A stretch of 64,000 nt of DNA from Candidatus Poribacteria bacterium (GTDB taxonomy: Bacteria; Poribacteria; WGA-4E; WGA-3G). Of this stretch, positions 1-8,229 are shown in pieces. The translations under genes and the position numbers were made by a program. The notes under the pieces were generated by a model. It searched no databases, was not told the origin of the DNA, and worked only from the letters and a program-made list of their open reading frames with translations. How positions within the stretch are numbered: the first letter of the stretch is position 1; each line of letters begins with the position of its first letter. The stretch is from the NCBI GenBank assembly GCA_022821965.1, contig JAJECN010000051.1:1-64000 (forward strand), in the 5' to 3' direction.

Positions 1-2
1 GG

Positions 3-119
3 CAAGATACTTATCGAAGACTTGCCATTAGCTACGATAAACTTAGAGAAACGCGTTTAGGATTTCGGTATCTCGCATATTCTATGATTAACTTTCGCAC
101 GACTTTCAACCATTCTTAG
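3..119 (+). pseudogene. IS transposase, C-terminal end (cut by window edge)
   Basis: The frame beginning at base 3 is open to a TAG at 117-119. It reads a 38-residue tail with the pattern YRRLAISYDKLRETRLGFRY, followed by LAYSMINFR. IS4/IS5-type DDE transposases typically end in a segment of the form RR(L/I)...YD(K/R)...AF..LA. The rest of the gene lies outside the window, so completeness cannot be judged, and no terminal inverted repeat was identified after the stop. This is the only transposase-like sequence seen in the window. The family call rests on a short tail and is moderate. Confidence 0.55.
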
Positions 120-129
120 CGCGTACTCG

Positions 130-1185
130 CTATGAGTTCAATTGGAGGGGAACCCATCCATCCTCGAGGTAATGCTTTAACCGCATAACCGATTCCTCTA
201 AGAAACTTTTCATCCATGGTTGCTGCATTGAATCTGGCAAGCCGCAAACCCAATTAACCAAGAAAACTGTGCGTAGTGCAGTGAACGTCTCAAATTGCCC
301 CCTATAATCCACCGGCAGTGATCGCACCTTCTGATATCCATTGAAAAAAGCAGACCATTGTGCTTGGAAATCTGGCCGGTGTCGCAAATAAGAAAGCGCT
401 GGCACACAATCGTAGAGGTAGTAACCAAATCCGCACTCGCTGAAATCAATAAAATGCACGTTTTGACCGTGAAAGAGGAAGTTGGCAGGTTGGAAATCAC
501 CATGAATCATTCCGAAAGCCTCTGAACTTTTCCCGATCTGTTCCATCTGTGAGCAAAGTTCTCGAATTGATGCGTCAAACACGGAAAGATTTCTGTCCGA
601 GAAAAAACGATCCCCGATACCGGGACGGAGAACGGATCTTTCACCAAGCAGAATCTCTTCATCCAAGTGCGGTCTATCAAAATTATCTGGCAACATAAAC
701 GTTTCAGCGTGTCGGTGGACTTTAGCGATAAATGAACCCACGCGTTCGAGTTCTCTCGGTGTTAACAGATCATGATTCCGAAAGCGACCATGGATCCAAT
801 GAAATAAGACACAGTATCTGGATTGCGGTACACCAGCAACAGATATTTCTTGAATATATGTCCCGTCAGCGGCGGGTACAGGTTCTGGGACAACCAAATT
901 CGCCTGAGTCCGCAGTGCAGATAACCATAGAAGTTCAGCTCTTATCATCTCTTCCGAAAGATTTTTTTCTGAACGAATAATTCGCAAGATAAATCGTCTT
1001 GAAACAGTAGAGTTCTCTATCTGTTGGCTGTTCTCATCCTGATCTACGCGAAAAACTGTATTGTCCGTATTTGACAAAAAGCGCAATGAGGCTTCACCAA
1101 TATCATACCGTTGGAGCGCAGCGTTTGCGAGATTCCTAAGACGTATAATCTGTCCACGCTGACTGAGACTAAAAAATGCTTTCAT
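130..1185 (-). CDS. APH-fold phosphotransferase (aminoglycoside/homoserine/choline kinase-like)
   Basis: The 351-residue product is a cytoplasmic small-molecule kinase of the APH superfamily. The catalytic loop is HGDFQPANF at residues 228-236 (Asp230 the likely base, Asn235 a Mg ligand), and the second metal-binding Asp is in IDF at 246-248. The length fits homoserine-kinase-II or spectinomycin-phosphotransferase-like members. The substrate cannot be read from sequence. The gene is divergent from a second APH-fold kinase at 1603, so the pair may share a control region. A resistance role is possible but not shown. Metabolite kinases (homoserine, choline, methylthioribose) share the same fold. 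Confidence 0.85.
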   Translation of the reverse strand: MKAFFSLSQRGQIIRLRNLANAALQRYDIGEASLRFLSNTDNTVFRVDQDENSQQIENSTVSRRFILRIIRSEKNLSEEMIRAELLWLSALRTQANLVVPEPVPAADGTYIQEISVAGVPQSRYCVLFHWIHGRFRNHDLLTPRELERVGSFIAKVHRHAETFMLPDNFDRPHLDEEILLGERSVLRPGIGDRFFSDRNLSVFDASIRELCSQMEQIGKSSEAFGMIHGDFQPANFLFHGQNVHFIDFSECGFGYYLYDCVPALSYLRHRPDFQAQWSAFFNGYQKVRSLPVDYRGQFETFTALRTVFLVNWVCGLPDSMQQPWMKSFLEESVMRLKHYLEDGWVPLQLNS

Positions 1186-1602
1186 CTATGATCCCCCAGA
1201 ATTCGAGTCTTCTTGTCTCATTTATTATAATCCGCAATTGTCCTGTACTTCAATAAATATGCATTCATTTATGAATGTCTTTTAGAATTCTTTTATTCGT
1301 AGATAAGTGTGATAAAGTTCTCAATGTTGGACTTGAACAGGACAGAACGTATTGGAGAACATGGTCAATTTCCTCTCCTACATCTTGTTTTTCCCCATCT
1401 TGTGTGGTATACTGTTGAAGGTCCAGCTTCAACGGTCTACGGCAAAATGATACTAAAGAAAGACTGATAAACATCAAAATCCCAACCAGTGGTGTTTAGT
1501 CCCATTTTTCTCGTCAAAATTAACCTTAGACTGCTCTGAAATCTTAACAACAAAGTGTTTTTTACATTATAGGGTTCACGACTATAAAGGAAACTCCCAT
1601 AG
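1186..1602. other. Divergent intergenic region, no confident gene
   Basis: This 417-base gap lies between two divergent kinase genes and must hold their promoters. No strong -35/-10 pair was picked out. The small reading frames here have no recognisable similarity. A short plus-strand run ending at a TGA near 1466 looks faintly protein-like but is too short and broken to call. Confidence 0.5.
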
Positions 1603-2685
1603 ATGGATGTCCCGTTATCGCTCATAGAGAAAAGTCTTTCGAGTTCTCTCAAGTACGAGATTCGGCTTGCAAAATGCACGAAGTTCAAGAAGAAACGCAT
1701 CTTTCGCTGTTGGGTTGCGGATGGACCGAGTTCCTTGCCGGAAGTGTTTCTTGTCAAGATGGCACGACACACTAAACGTGAATCCTACAATCCTAATCAG
1801 GATTCTGTCGAAAGCCCAGCTTGGAAACTTTTCAATGAATGGGCTGCACTTCAATTCTTGAGTCAAATTGATAGCACCCGGACATTGGCTCCCCAATTTA
1901 TCGCGGGTGATGCTATTCAAGGACTCATCGCATTTGAGTACGTGCCGAAAGCACACACCTTCAGGGATATATTGCGTAACGCTAACGCACACGAGCAAAA
2001 GCATGCACTACTTGCTCACGCTCAGACAATCGGACGTATGCATGGAGCCACCTATGGTAAGAAAAACGAATGGCTTAGTATACGTACGAGTCTTGGAACA
2101 TACCACCAAGCAGATCCAGATGCATTTGATGGGATTCTCCGATCTTTTCGCAGACTCGCGGCATTCGTTGAGCAACCCGTATCTGTCGCCGTTGAGACTG
2201 AACTGTCTGAATTAAAAGAAATGCTTTCCGATGCCGAACCTTTTTCTGCCCTCAGACACGTGGATATTGCCCCACAGAACTATCTATCGCTTAATGACGG
2301 TGTAAAACTTGTTGACTTTGAGTACAGCGATTACGGGCATTTTCTGCTTGATGCACCTTTCGGTCCCTATTCTTTTTCAGTGCGTTGGGAATGTGATGAA
2401 CGGCTGACAAGAGAAATCGAAAATGTTTATCGGACAGAACTCTCCTCTAATTTTCGCGGCGCACGCGACGATGCTATCTATTACAAGGGCGTACTGGCAG
2501 CTTGGATATATTGGTTGCTACGCCTCGGTCCCATCCCTAATAAGCGTGAGAGTGCAATCAAAGGGACTAATGCGTTAGCGCGTCGGTGTGAAGCGTTGGC
2601 ACGTCTAAGCCGCGAGATCAATTATCTGCCACGGATAGGAAGTTTATTGGAGCAGGTGGCAATCGTCCACAAAAGCCGTTCATGA
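1603..2685 (+). CDS. APH-fold phosphotransferase with HVD in place of HGD
   Basis: The 360-residue product is a second APH-superfamily kinase-like protein. The catalytic loop reads RHVDIAPQNYL, with His219, Asp221 and Asn226, and the metal-binding Asp238 sits in LVDFEYSDYGH. Thus the usual HGD is HVD, while the catalytic Asp, Asn and second Asp are kept, so activity is plausible. The stop codon overlaps the start of the next gene in an ATGA arrangement, which implies translational coupling with the methyltransferase at 2682. The substrate is unknown. A kinase/methyltransferase/HAD neighbourhood suggests small-molecule modification, but that is inference. Confidence 0.8.
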   Translation: MDVPLSLIEKSLSSSLKYEIRLAKCTKFKKKRIFRCWVADGPSSLPEVFLVKMARHTKRESYNPNQDSVESPAWKLFNEWAALQFLSQIDSTRTLAPQFIAGDAIQGLIAFEYVPKAHTFRDILRNANAHEQKHALLAHAQTIGRMHGATYGKKNEWLSIRTSLGTYHQADPDAFDGILRSFRRLAAFVEQPVSVAVETELSELKEMLSDAEPFSALRHVDIAPQNYLSLNDGVKLVDFEYSDYGHFLLDAPFGPYSFSVRWECDERLTREIENVYRTELSSNFRGARDDAIYYKGVLAAWIYWLLRLGPIPNKRESAIKGTNALARRCEALARLSREINYLPRIGSLLEQVAIVHKSRS

Positions 2686-3520
2686 AACGAAAATACTTTT
2701 ACCACGAACATCTGGCAGATTACGCCGAACTGAAGGCAAAAGGACTCCTGTCAAGGGGAGAACTTTATGGGAATCCCAATGATTTCAGAGAGTTCTCTTC
2801 CAAACCCTTTTTAATAGCGACCCTACCACGCTTAAATATAAAACCAGATGCCCAGGTCCTTGAACTCGGATGTGGAACAGGTCCAGTAGCATGTTATTTA
2901 GCGCAATTAGGCTACCGAGTGCATGGAATCGATATTATCCCTGATGCCATTGACAAAGCCAAAGCGATTGCTGCCGAACATCGTTTAGATATCCAATACA
3001 AGGTGTTAGATGTTTGTCAACTCCCACGTGTAGGTGAGAAATACGAACTCATTATTGACAGTTTTGCTCGCAAGGCATCGTTACCGATCCAGATCGAATT
3101 GCGATGTTTTCAGGTATCAAGACCCGACTTGCCAAGAATGGTTATTTTGTGATGAGTTGTTCTGTTTTTGAACCAAATCGGGAAAATCCTAACACACAAA
3201 TCATCAATAAGGCAACGGGAAAAGTTTTCACCCGCTTTGACCAAGACGCGCTTTGGGATAGCGATACAGAAACATGCTACAGTCCATTTCATCCTGATCC
3301 TTTCAGACCCGATGTCGGACCCGAAGATTATGAAGGGACGATTTGTGTGAATAATGTATGGTATATCCACAGACGGCGTTACCGGACTCCCGAGAATCTG
3401 CGTTTGGAACTCGATCGTCATGGATTCACGGTTCTTGAGCAAAGCGGCGAGGTAACCGAGAACGCTATCTGTGTCCATCGAGATGCCTGTGTTGCAATTT
3501 CTTATAACCAGCATCAATAG
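2682..3520 (+). pseudogene. Class I SAM-dependent methyltransferase, single-base frameshift
   Basis: The 5' part (2682 to about 3066) encodes a Rossmann methyltransferase with motif I VLELGCGTGP at residues 59-68 and the acidic post-motif GIDIIP. In this frame the protein derails after ELIIDSF and ends at 3152. The other frame, read from about 3062, gives CSQGIVTDPDRIAMFSGIKT and a normal C-terminal half ending at 3520. One extra T in the TTTT run at 3062-3065 would restore a continuous protein of about 279 residues. The break is therefore a one-base loss in a homopolymer, either real or an assembly error. The gene starts in an ATGA overlap with the upstream kinase. Confidence 0.85.
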
Positions 3521-3542
3521 GCATTAACATAGGAGTATAGAA

Positions 3543-4280
3543 ATGACTGTAAAGGTAGTCGTCTTCGATTTATTTGAAACACTTATCTCAGAATTCGACG
3601 CGAGGCACCCTTCAATCACCGAAGTCGCACAGACGTTACAGTTGCCTGTAGAGGACTTTCAGCGGGAATATGTGAATCATCGACCTGCACGATGTACGGG
3701 ACAATTAGACTATGCAGCGTCTCTACGGTATATCGTTGGGAAACTTGGAGGTAAATCTCCTGAAAACACTATTAAGACACTCGCTGAGTGTCGCCATTCT
3801 GCTTTTGCGAGGCATCTGCGTCGTGTAGAACCTGAAATCCTCGATATGCTCAATGAAATCACGGTTTCAGGTGTTAGACTCGGTCTCATCAGTAATACCG
3901 ATGGATCTGAAGTCTTGGATTGGGCGAATAGCCCCTTGGTACGCTTTTTTGAAGTGACGATATTTTCCCATGCGGTTGGAATGGTCAAACCTGACTCTCA
4001 CATCTATCAACACGCATGTAAGAATTTGGGCGTTGCTCCTTCAGACTGTATATTCATAGGTGATGGTAATAGTGACGAACTTCGAGGCGCAGCTCAAGTT
4101 GGGATGTTGCCGTTTTGCGCTGCGTGGTTCCTCCGTCGGCACACAGACTTGCTTGGAGAGGATGTTGTGATGCGGCGAGCGATAGGTTATCCAGTATTGT
4201 ATCATCCATCAGAAGTAACAGATTTAGTCAACGAGAAGGTTGTGCCACACACCGAAATCCAAGATAGTAACTCTGCGTAG
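3543..4280 (+). CDS. HAD-superfamily hydrolase
   Basis: The 245-residue product is a soluble haloacid-dehalogenase-fold hydrolase. Motif I is FDLFETLI with nucleophile Asp9 near the N-terminus. Motif II is LISNTDG, the motif III lysine is in GMVKPDSHIY, and motif IV is IGDGNSDELRGA. Having Phe rather than Asp two residues after the nucleophile is common in phosphatase and dehalogenase-like subgroups, so substrate is open. The ribosome-binding site AGGAG lies about 8 bases before ATG 3543. The gene follows the methyltransferase by 22 bases and is probably co-transcribed. Its last 53 bases overlap, on the other strand, the FGE-like remnant. Confidence 0.85.
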   Translation: MTVKVVVFDLFETLISEFDARHPSITEVAQTLQLPVEDFQREYVNHRPARCTGQLDYAASLRYIVGKLGGKSPENTIKTLAECRHSAFARHLRRVEPEILDMLNEITVSGVRLGLISNTDGSEVLDWANSPLVRFFEVTIFSHAVGMVKPDSHIYQHACKNLGVAPSDCIFIGDGNSDELRGAAQVGMLPFCAAWFLRRHTDLLGEDVVMRRAIGYPVLYHPSEVTDLVNEKVVPHTEIQDSNSA

Positions 4281-4545
4281 GATGCTCTCTGTTGCGGTTA
4301 CTAACGCGGATGAGGTTATCATAGTTTTCCCAACCACCACCGCGTATCACACGCTCCGATGTTATCCGTTTATAGTTCGCCAGCACCTTACCTGCTAACG
4401 GATTCTCTCGCGGACTGGAAGCGTAGAAATTCTGTAGATATTCATCAAGACACCACTCCCAAGCGTTGCCTGCCATGTCGTAAAGCCCGTAGCTATTGGG
4501 CGGAAAACTCCCAACGGGGAATGTTGTTTTTCCATCACTATTTCA
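4228..4545 (-). pseudogene. Formylglycine-generating-enzyme (SUMF1/FGE-sulfatase) domain remnant, C-terminal part
   Basis: The minus-strand frame runs from an upstream in-frame TGA near 4545 to a stop at 4228. It encodes about 105 residues typical of the end of an FGE-sulfatase domain: VGSFPPNSYGLYDMAGNAWE, then VIRGGGWENY and YYLGFRCV. The catalytic N-terminal two thirds is absent, and the frame is closed upstream by stops, so this is a decayed fragment. It overlaps the convergent 3' end of the HAD gene by 53 bases. Poribacterial genomes are rich in sulfatase and FGE-like genes (established knowledge), so the parent gene type is unsurprising. Confidence 0.8.
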
Positions 4546-5077
4546 CATATCCTTTTATTATCCTCTGTGTTATTCATACTTTCCAAAAGATATTTACGAG
4601 AACTCAATGAAAATAACCGATTAATGTAATGGTTGTTTAGTTTTTTGTTGTCAAGCAACCAATCAGGTTGAGGTATCTACATATCCTGATAATTCATTAG
4701 AAATGCTTGGTTCATTAGAAATGTACGTAAACTTTTTTAGAAATCTCTCGTTTGACAGAACATAATAACCCAAAGGTATTTATGGTGAAATATACAATTA
4801 TGTATACACCAAAAGAGGGCGAGGATACAATCCTCGCCAGCGGAGGTGGCAGGTCCCGCTTCTATTGAAATGTAAACTTATTTTCATAATTCACCATAGT
4901 TTATGGTTTATGGATGCTGATTTTTGATTAAATATTGCCGACAAGTCAAGAGGCACCTCGTAAAAAGTGTTAACGCATATAAACAATATATAAAACTAAA
5001 CGCCCCTACTTGCATAACACCCATTAGGGTTGTGCTGCACGGCATGTCTACTAACTCTAACCAATGAGGAGATTATA
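4546..5077. other. Gene-free A+T-rich stretch with one hairpin repeat
   Basis: This 530-base gap is clearly more A+T-rich than the flanking genes. It contains one compact palindrome (listed separately) and ends with the ribosome-binding site GAGGAG of the next gene. No coding frame with recognisable similarity and no RNA gene was found. It probably represents decayed sequence upstream of the broken FGE-like gene. Confidence 0.5.
4818..4838. repeat. Perfect hairpin GGCGAGGAT-ACA-ATCCTCGCC
   Basis: Nine-base perfect inverted arms flank a three-base loop. The right arm continues as CAGCGGAGG. The same core (CCTCGCC followed by AGCG) recurs at 53208-53234, and a shorter form is at 46285-46308, so this belongs to a dispersed palindrome family. 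There is no T-run after it, so it is not a classical terminator. Confidence 0.75.
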
Positions 5078-5713
5078 ATGAAATTGTTTCTTCTTTTCAC
5101 AATATTTTGTGCAATCGTGCTACTAACTACCTATATCTCACGAATCATTATCGCATCGCGAAGTAGAAGAAATCGGGAACAGGACGAATATATTAAACAA
5201 CCTATAAGGAAAATAGAAGTACTGAGACAACAGCGACGCGCAGCCCCTATATTCTTATTGGTAACCTTGCTTGCTGTTTCCGTCCATGCTGGCTGCGGCG
5301 GTGATGATGACATTATGAAAGCCAAAGTTGCCTCAGCTCCATCTCTGTCTGTATCCCCCTCAAGTGGTTCAGAGATTCACCCTGATACAGTGATTACCCT
5401 TACCTCCGACAACCAACTTACTGATGTCACAGTAAGTTTAACTGATGCAAGCACAACCCGGGTCTTAGACACTGCTCCGGTTGATTTCGTGGTAGGTCCC
5501 GATACTGCCGCTGATATTATTAATCGTATCAACGTTACCGATACCGCCCTAGTTTCCCTCAGAGGTAAAATGGTGATTGTCACCGGTCCCTTCCGCTCTG
5601 GTCCTATCTCACTGACAATTTCTTGGGCAGACGGCAGCACAATCCTTCTCTACACAGTTAAAGATTATTGTGCACCTTGCCCACCAAGCAGCTTCAACGT
5701 TCCTCTTCAATAA
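5078..5713 (+). CDS. Membrane-anchored hypothetical protein with Ig-like domain
   Basis: ATG 5078 is chosen because GAGGAG lies 8 bases upstream; the longer frame from 5030 has no such site. The 211-residue product has an N-terminal transmembrane segment (about residues 4-24), a short basic linker, then a second hydrophobic segment ending in HAGCGG at about residues 74-79, which resembles a lipobox. The rest is Thr/Ser-rich beta-strand sequence with an Ig-like look and a CAPCPP motif near the C-terminus. A transmembrane helix followed by an internal lipobox is odd: it could be a fused or mis-started lipoprotein. Function is unknown. It is likely at the cell envelope. Confidence 0.7.
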   Translation: MKLFLLFTIFCAIVLLTTYISRIIIASRSRRNREQDEYIKQPIRKIEVLRQQRRAAPIFLLVTLLAVSVHAGCGGDDDIMKAKVASAPSLSVSPSSGSEIHPDTVITLTSDNQLTDVTVSLTDASTTRVLDTAPVDFVVGPDTAADIINRINVTDTALVSLRGKMVIVTGPFRSGPISLTISWADGSTILLYTVKDYCAPCPPSSFNVPLQ

Positions 5714-5979
5714 AGGTATACATGGCATTTAATTTCTCCTAAGTCCCAAAATTACTTATGCTTTTTATTATACCACATTCCTCAAACCTTGCAACTTGGG
5801 TTATATCGGAAGTTCCCGCGTTTATCCAATGTTGATACAGGACATCGCCTTGCAGTGGATAACAAATTTTCTGATGAATCTTTGTTAGTATGGGTTATAA
5901 CCTGATGAAGGAGATTTGATTGAGTTCGCAAAATTGCTAAATACACTATGGACAAATACCGTAAAAGAAAGAGGGGACA

Positions 5980-8052
5980 ATGGAAAAAGTTGAACGTGTG
6001 CGCTGGACACGTGCACGCCTTTGGATGCTGATGTTGTTCTTAGTAACCACGCCGATTTTCGCAAATACACAAAGTCCAAGACGCACTATTCGGGCAGTAT
6101 GGGTAGAAAACCCGCCCATTATTGATGGAGATTTAACAGACACAGTTTGGCAAAATGCCGACATCGCAACCGATTTCTTCCGAGCAAAAGAGGGAGAAAT
6201 ATATCCTGCTGGATTGGACACCGAAGTTCGGGTGCTCTACGATAAAAATACACTCTATATTGGCGTGCGTTGTGAGGAACCGGACATGAAAAGCCTCCGG
6301 GAAACTCTAACGCGTCGGGATTCCCCAGTCTGGCAGAACGATTGTATCGAAGTGATGCTCGATACGTATCACGACCAGCGTAACTGCTACATTTTCGCAA
6401 TCAATACACTCGGCACACAAACGGATGAGAGGGTCGGCAATGAGAGTGTTTTTGATATGAGTTGGGATGCCAAATGGGAAGCAAAGGTAAAAAAACACCA
6501 GGACAATTGGACAGCAGAGTTTGCGATCCCGTTTCGTGAGGTTCGTTTTAATCGGCGAAATACCACGTGGGGCATCAACTTTTGGCGGGTGCGTCCGATA
6601 AATGGTCAATCGCATTCATGGGCGCGGACGGCTTTTTTCTCTCGCGTGTCGGAATACGGCGATTTAACGGGGTTGAATTTGGAGAAGGTGAAAACAGAGC
6701 AGAGACTGGGGATACTTCCATACGGCAGTTATCGTGCGCTCGTGGATCGTCCCAACGACCTTGATGGTGGCGTAGACTTGATGCTTCCAATTTCAACACA
6801 TCTGACCTCAAATGTGACGCTGAATCCAGATTTTTCGCAGTTGGAGAGTGATCCGACACAAATTAACATCTCAAGTGACCGAGAGTTGTTTCTGCCAGAA
6901 CGCCGCCCGTTTTTCAGGGAGGGTGCTGAGTTATTTGAGTTGCCATTGGATCTGTTCTATACCCGGCGCGTCCAAGAGATTGATGTGGGTGCGAAAACGA
7001 CAGGTAGGATTGGAGGTTCCAATTTCGCTGTCATCAATACCTACGGCAAAATGATTGATCGGTACGATGCGGATGCGAAAAAACAGGTGAATCTCTTAGC
7101 CGGACGGATTAATCACGATATCGGTGAACGGACTGTCATCGGCGCGATGGGGATCCATAAACACCAAGCCGATCGGGATGTCGCGCTTCTATCACTCAAC
7201 GGGCGGTTTGGATTACACCGAGACTGGACAGCAGCATCTCAGTACGCCGTTGATTGGGTTGATGGCGAGATGCATTGGGCATACCACGCCGCTACGGAAT
7301 GGATTCACGAGGGGTGGCTTAGCGAGGTTCAGCTTGAGGAGATTCAAGATGGCTTTCGTCCAAACGAAATCGGGCTTGAGGAGGAAGCGTTCCGTCGGGC
7401 GCGCGCACGGCTCAGGTACAGGCATGAGTTTCCAGCGGCGCATTTTGTAGAATCCTTTTGGGTGGATACACGCCATTTCCATCAAACCAATGCACAACGG
7501 TTGCTAAGGGAACGACTCAGCGAGGCGCGTTTCTATATTGACATCGGGCGGTTTAACTTCTTCACTTCCGGTGGACTCGGACGGCTTCGCGAGGTCGGTC
7601 AACTTTTTGATACTCAATTTATCAGAGCAGACGTTGATTATCAGGCACCCTGGGGGCAACTGTCGGTTCTTAATCGTTTCGGCACGCGCCGCGACGAGTT
7701 CAATCGGTTTACGAGTTTCTCTGGTGGGATCAACCTTTTTGACAAACTCACGATTGATCTGGACCTTGATAATTTCTTTTGGCGCGCACATCGGAATACG
7801 CTGATCTTACGGCTTCGCAGCAATTATCAATTTACGCCCAAAATCGGTTGGCGAATCTTCGTTGAACGTGTTGATGAACGGATGCAAGATGAGATCACTT
7901 ACAACTTCAATTCGATCTTCGACTACGAATTTACGCCAGAAAGCCACTTCTTCTTTGTGGTCGTCGATAGTCTGCCGGGGGATCGGGCTGTATTTGCGAA
8001 GTTGGCGTATCTTTTTGAACCGAGTCTTCCAAATTTCGCTCGATTTCATTGA
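5980..8052 (+). CDS. Secreted CBM9-like/DUF5916 outer-membrane-type protein
   Basis: The 690-residue product begins with a signal peptide (hydrophobic WMLMLFLVTTPIFA, cleavage near residue 29). A family 9 carbohydrate-binding-like domain spans about residues 36-230, with IDGDLTDTVWQNA and LYIGVRCEEPD. The DUF5916 region follows, marked by FLPERRPFFREGAELF. Its C-terminal half is rich in alternating aromatic strands, consistent with an outer-membrane barrel. Proteins of this type are common in Bacteroidota and Poribacteria and are thought to act at the cell surface; the substrate is unknown. GAGGGGAC precedes ATG 5980. It appears monocistronic. Confidence 0.85.
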   Translation: MEKVERVRWTRARLWMLMLFLVTTPIFANTQSPRRTIRAVWVENPPIIDGDLTDTVWQNADIATDFFRAKEGEIYPAGLDTEVRVLYDKNTLYIGVRCEEPDMKSLRETLTRRDSPVWQNDCIEVMLDTYHDQRNCYIFAINTLGTQTDERVGNESVFDMSWDAKWEAKVKKHQDNWTAEFAIPFREVRFNRRNTTWGINFWRVRPINGQSHSWARTAFFSRVSEYGDLTGLNLEKVKTEQRLGILPYGSYRALVDRPNDLDGGVDLMLPISTHLTSNVTLNPDFSQLESDPTQINISSDRELFLPERRPFFREGAELFELPLDLFYTRRVQEIDVGAKTTGRIGGSNFAVINTYGKMIDRYDADAKKQVNLLAGRINHDIGERTVIGAMGIHKHQADRDVALLSLNGRFGLHRDWTAASQYAVDWVDGEMHWAYHAATEWIHEGWLSEVQLEEIQDGFRPNEIGLEEEAFRRARARLRYRHEFPAAHFVESFWVDTRHFHQTNAQRLLRERLSEARFYIDIGRFNFFTSGGLGRLREVGQLFDTQFIRADVDYQAPWGQLSVLNRFGTRRDEFNRFTSFSGGINLFDKLTIDLDLDNFFWRAHRNTLILRLRSNYQFTPKIGWRIFVERVDERMQDEITYNFNSIFDYEFTPESHFFFVVVDSLPGDRAVFAKLAYLFEPSLPNFARFH

Positions 8053-8229
8053 AGGAGATTCATTTTTTATCGTAAAATCCGTAATCAATTACACACCAAC
8101 GCACTTAGGAACCCTTCCCACAACAGAGACATATAGAACTGCATCTTATACTGCATCTTATACTACCTTTCCTGACCTCGGATTCGCGAGTTCAGTTCTT
8201 CCTTTGTCTGTCAACCGATACTTCTGGTG

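Noticed and set aside
1400-1466. Short plus-strand protein-like run (VWYTVEGPASTVYGKMILKK)
   Set aside because: It looks somewhat coding, but it needs an upstream frameshift and no known domain was recognised.
1265-1477. 70-residue minus-strand reading frame
   Set aside because: No ribosome-binding site, low-complexity composition and no recognisable motif; it lies in a divergent promoter gap.
4395-4658. 87-residue minus-strand frame over the FGE remnant
   Set aside because: The FGE-sulfatase motifs are in the other frame; this one has none.
6119-7823. Several 60-110-residue antisense frames inside the DUF5916 gene
   Set aside because: They are shadows of a well-supported long gene and have no start signals.
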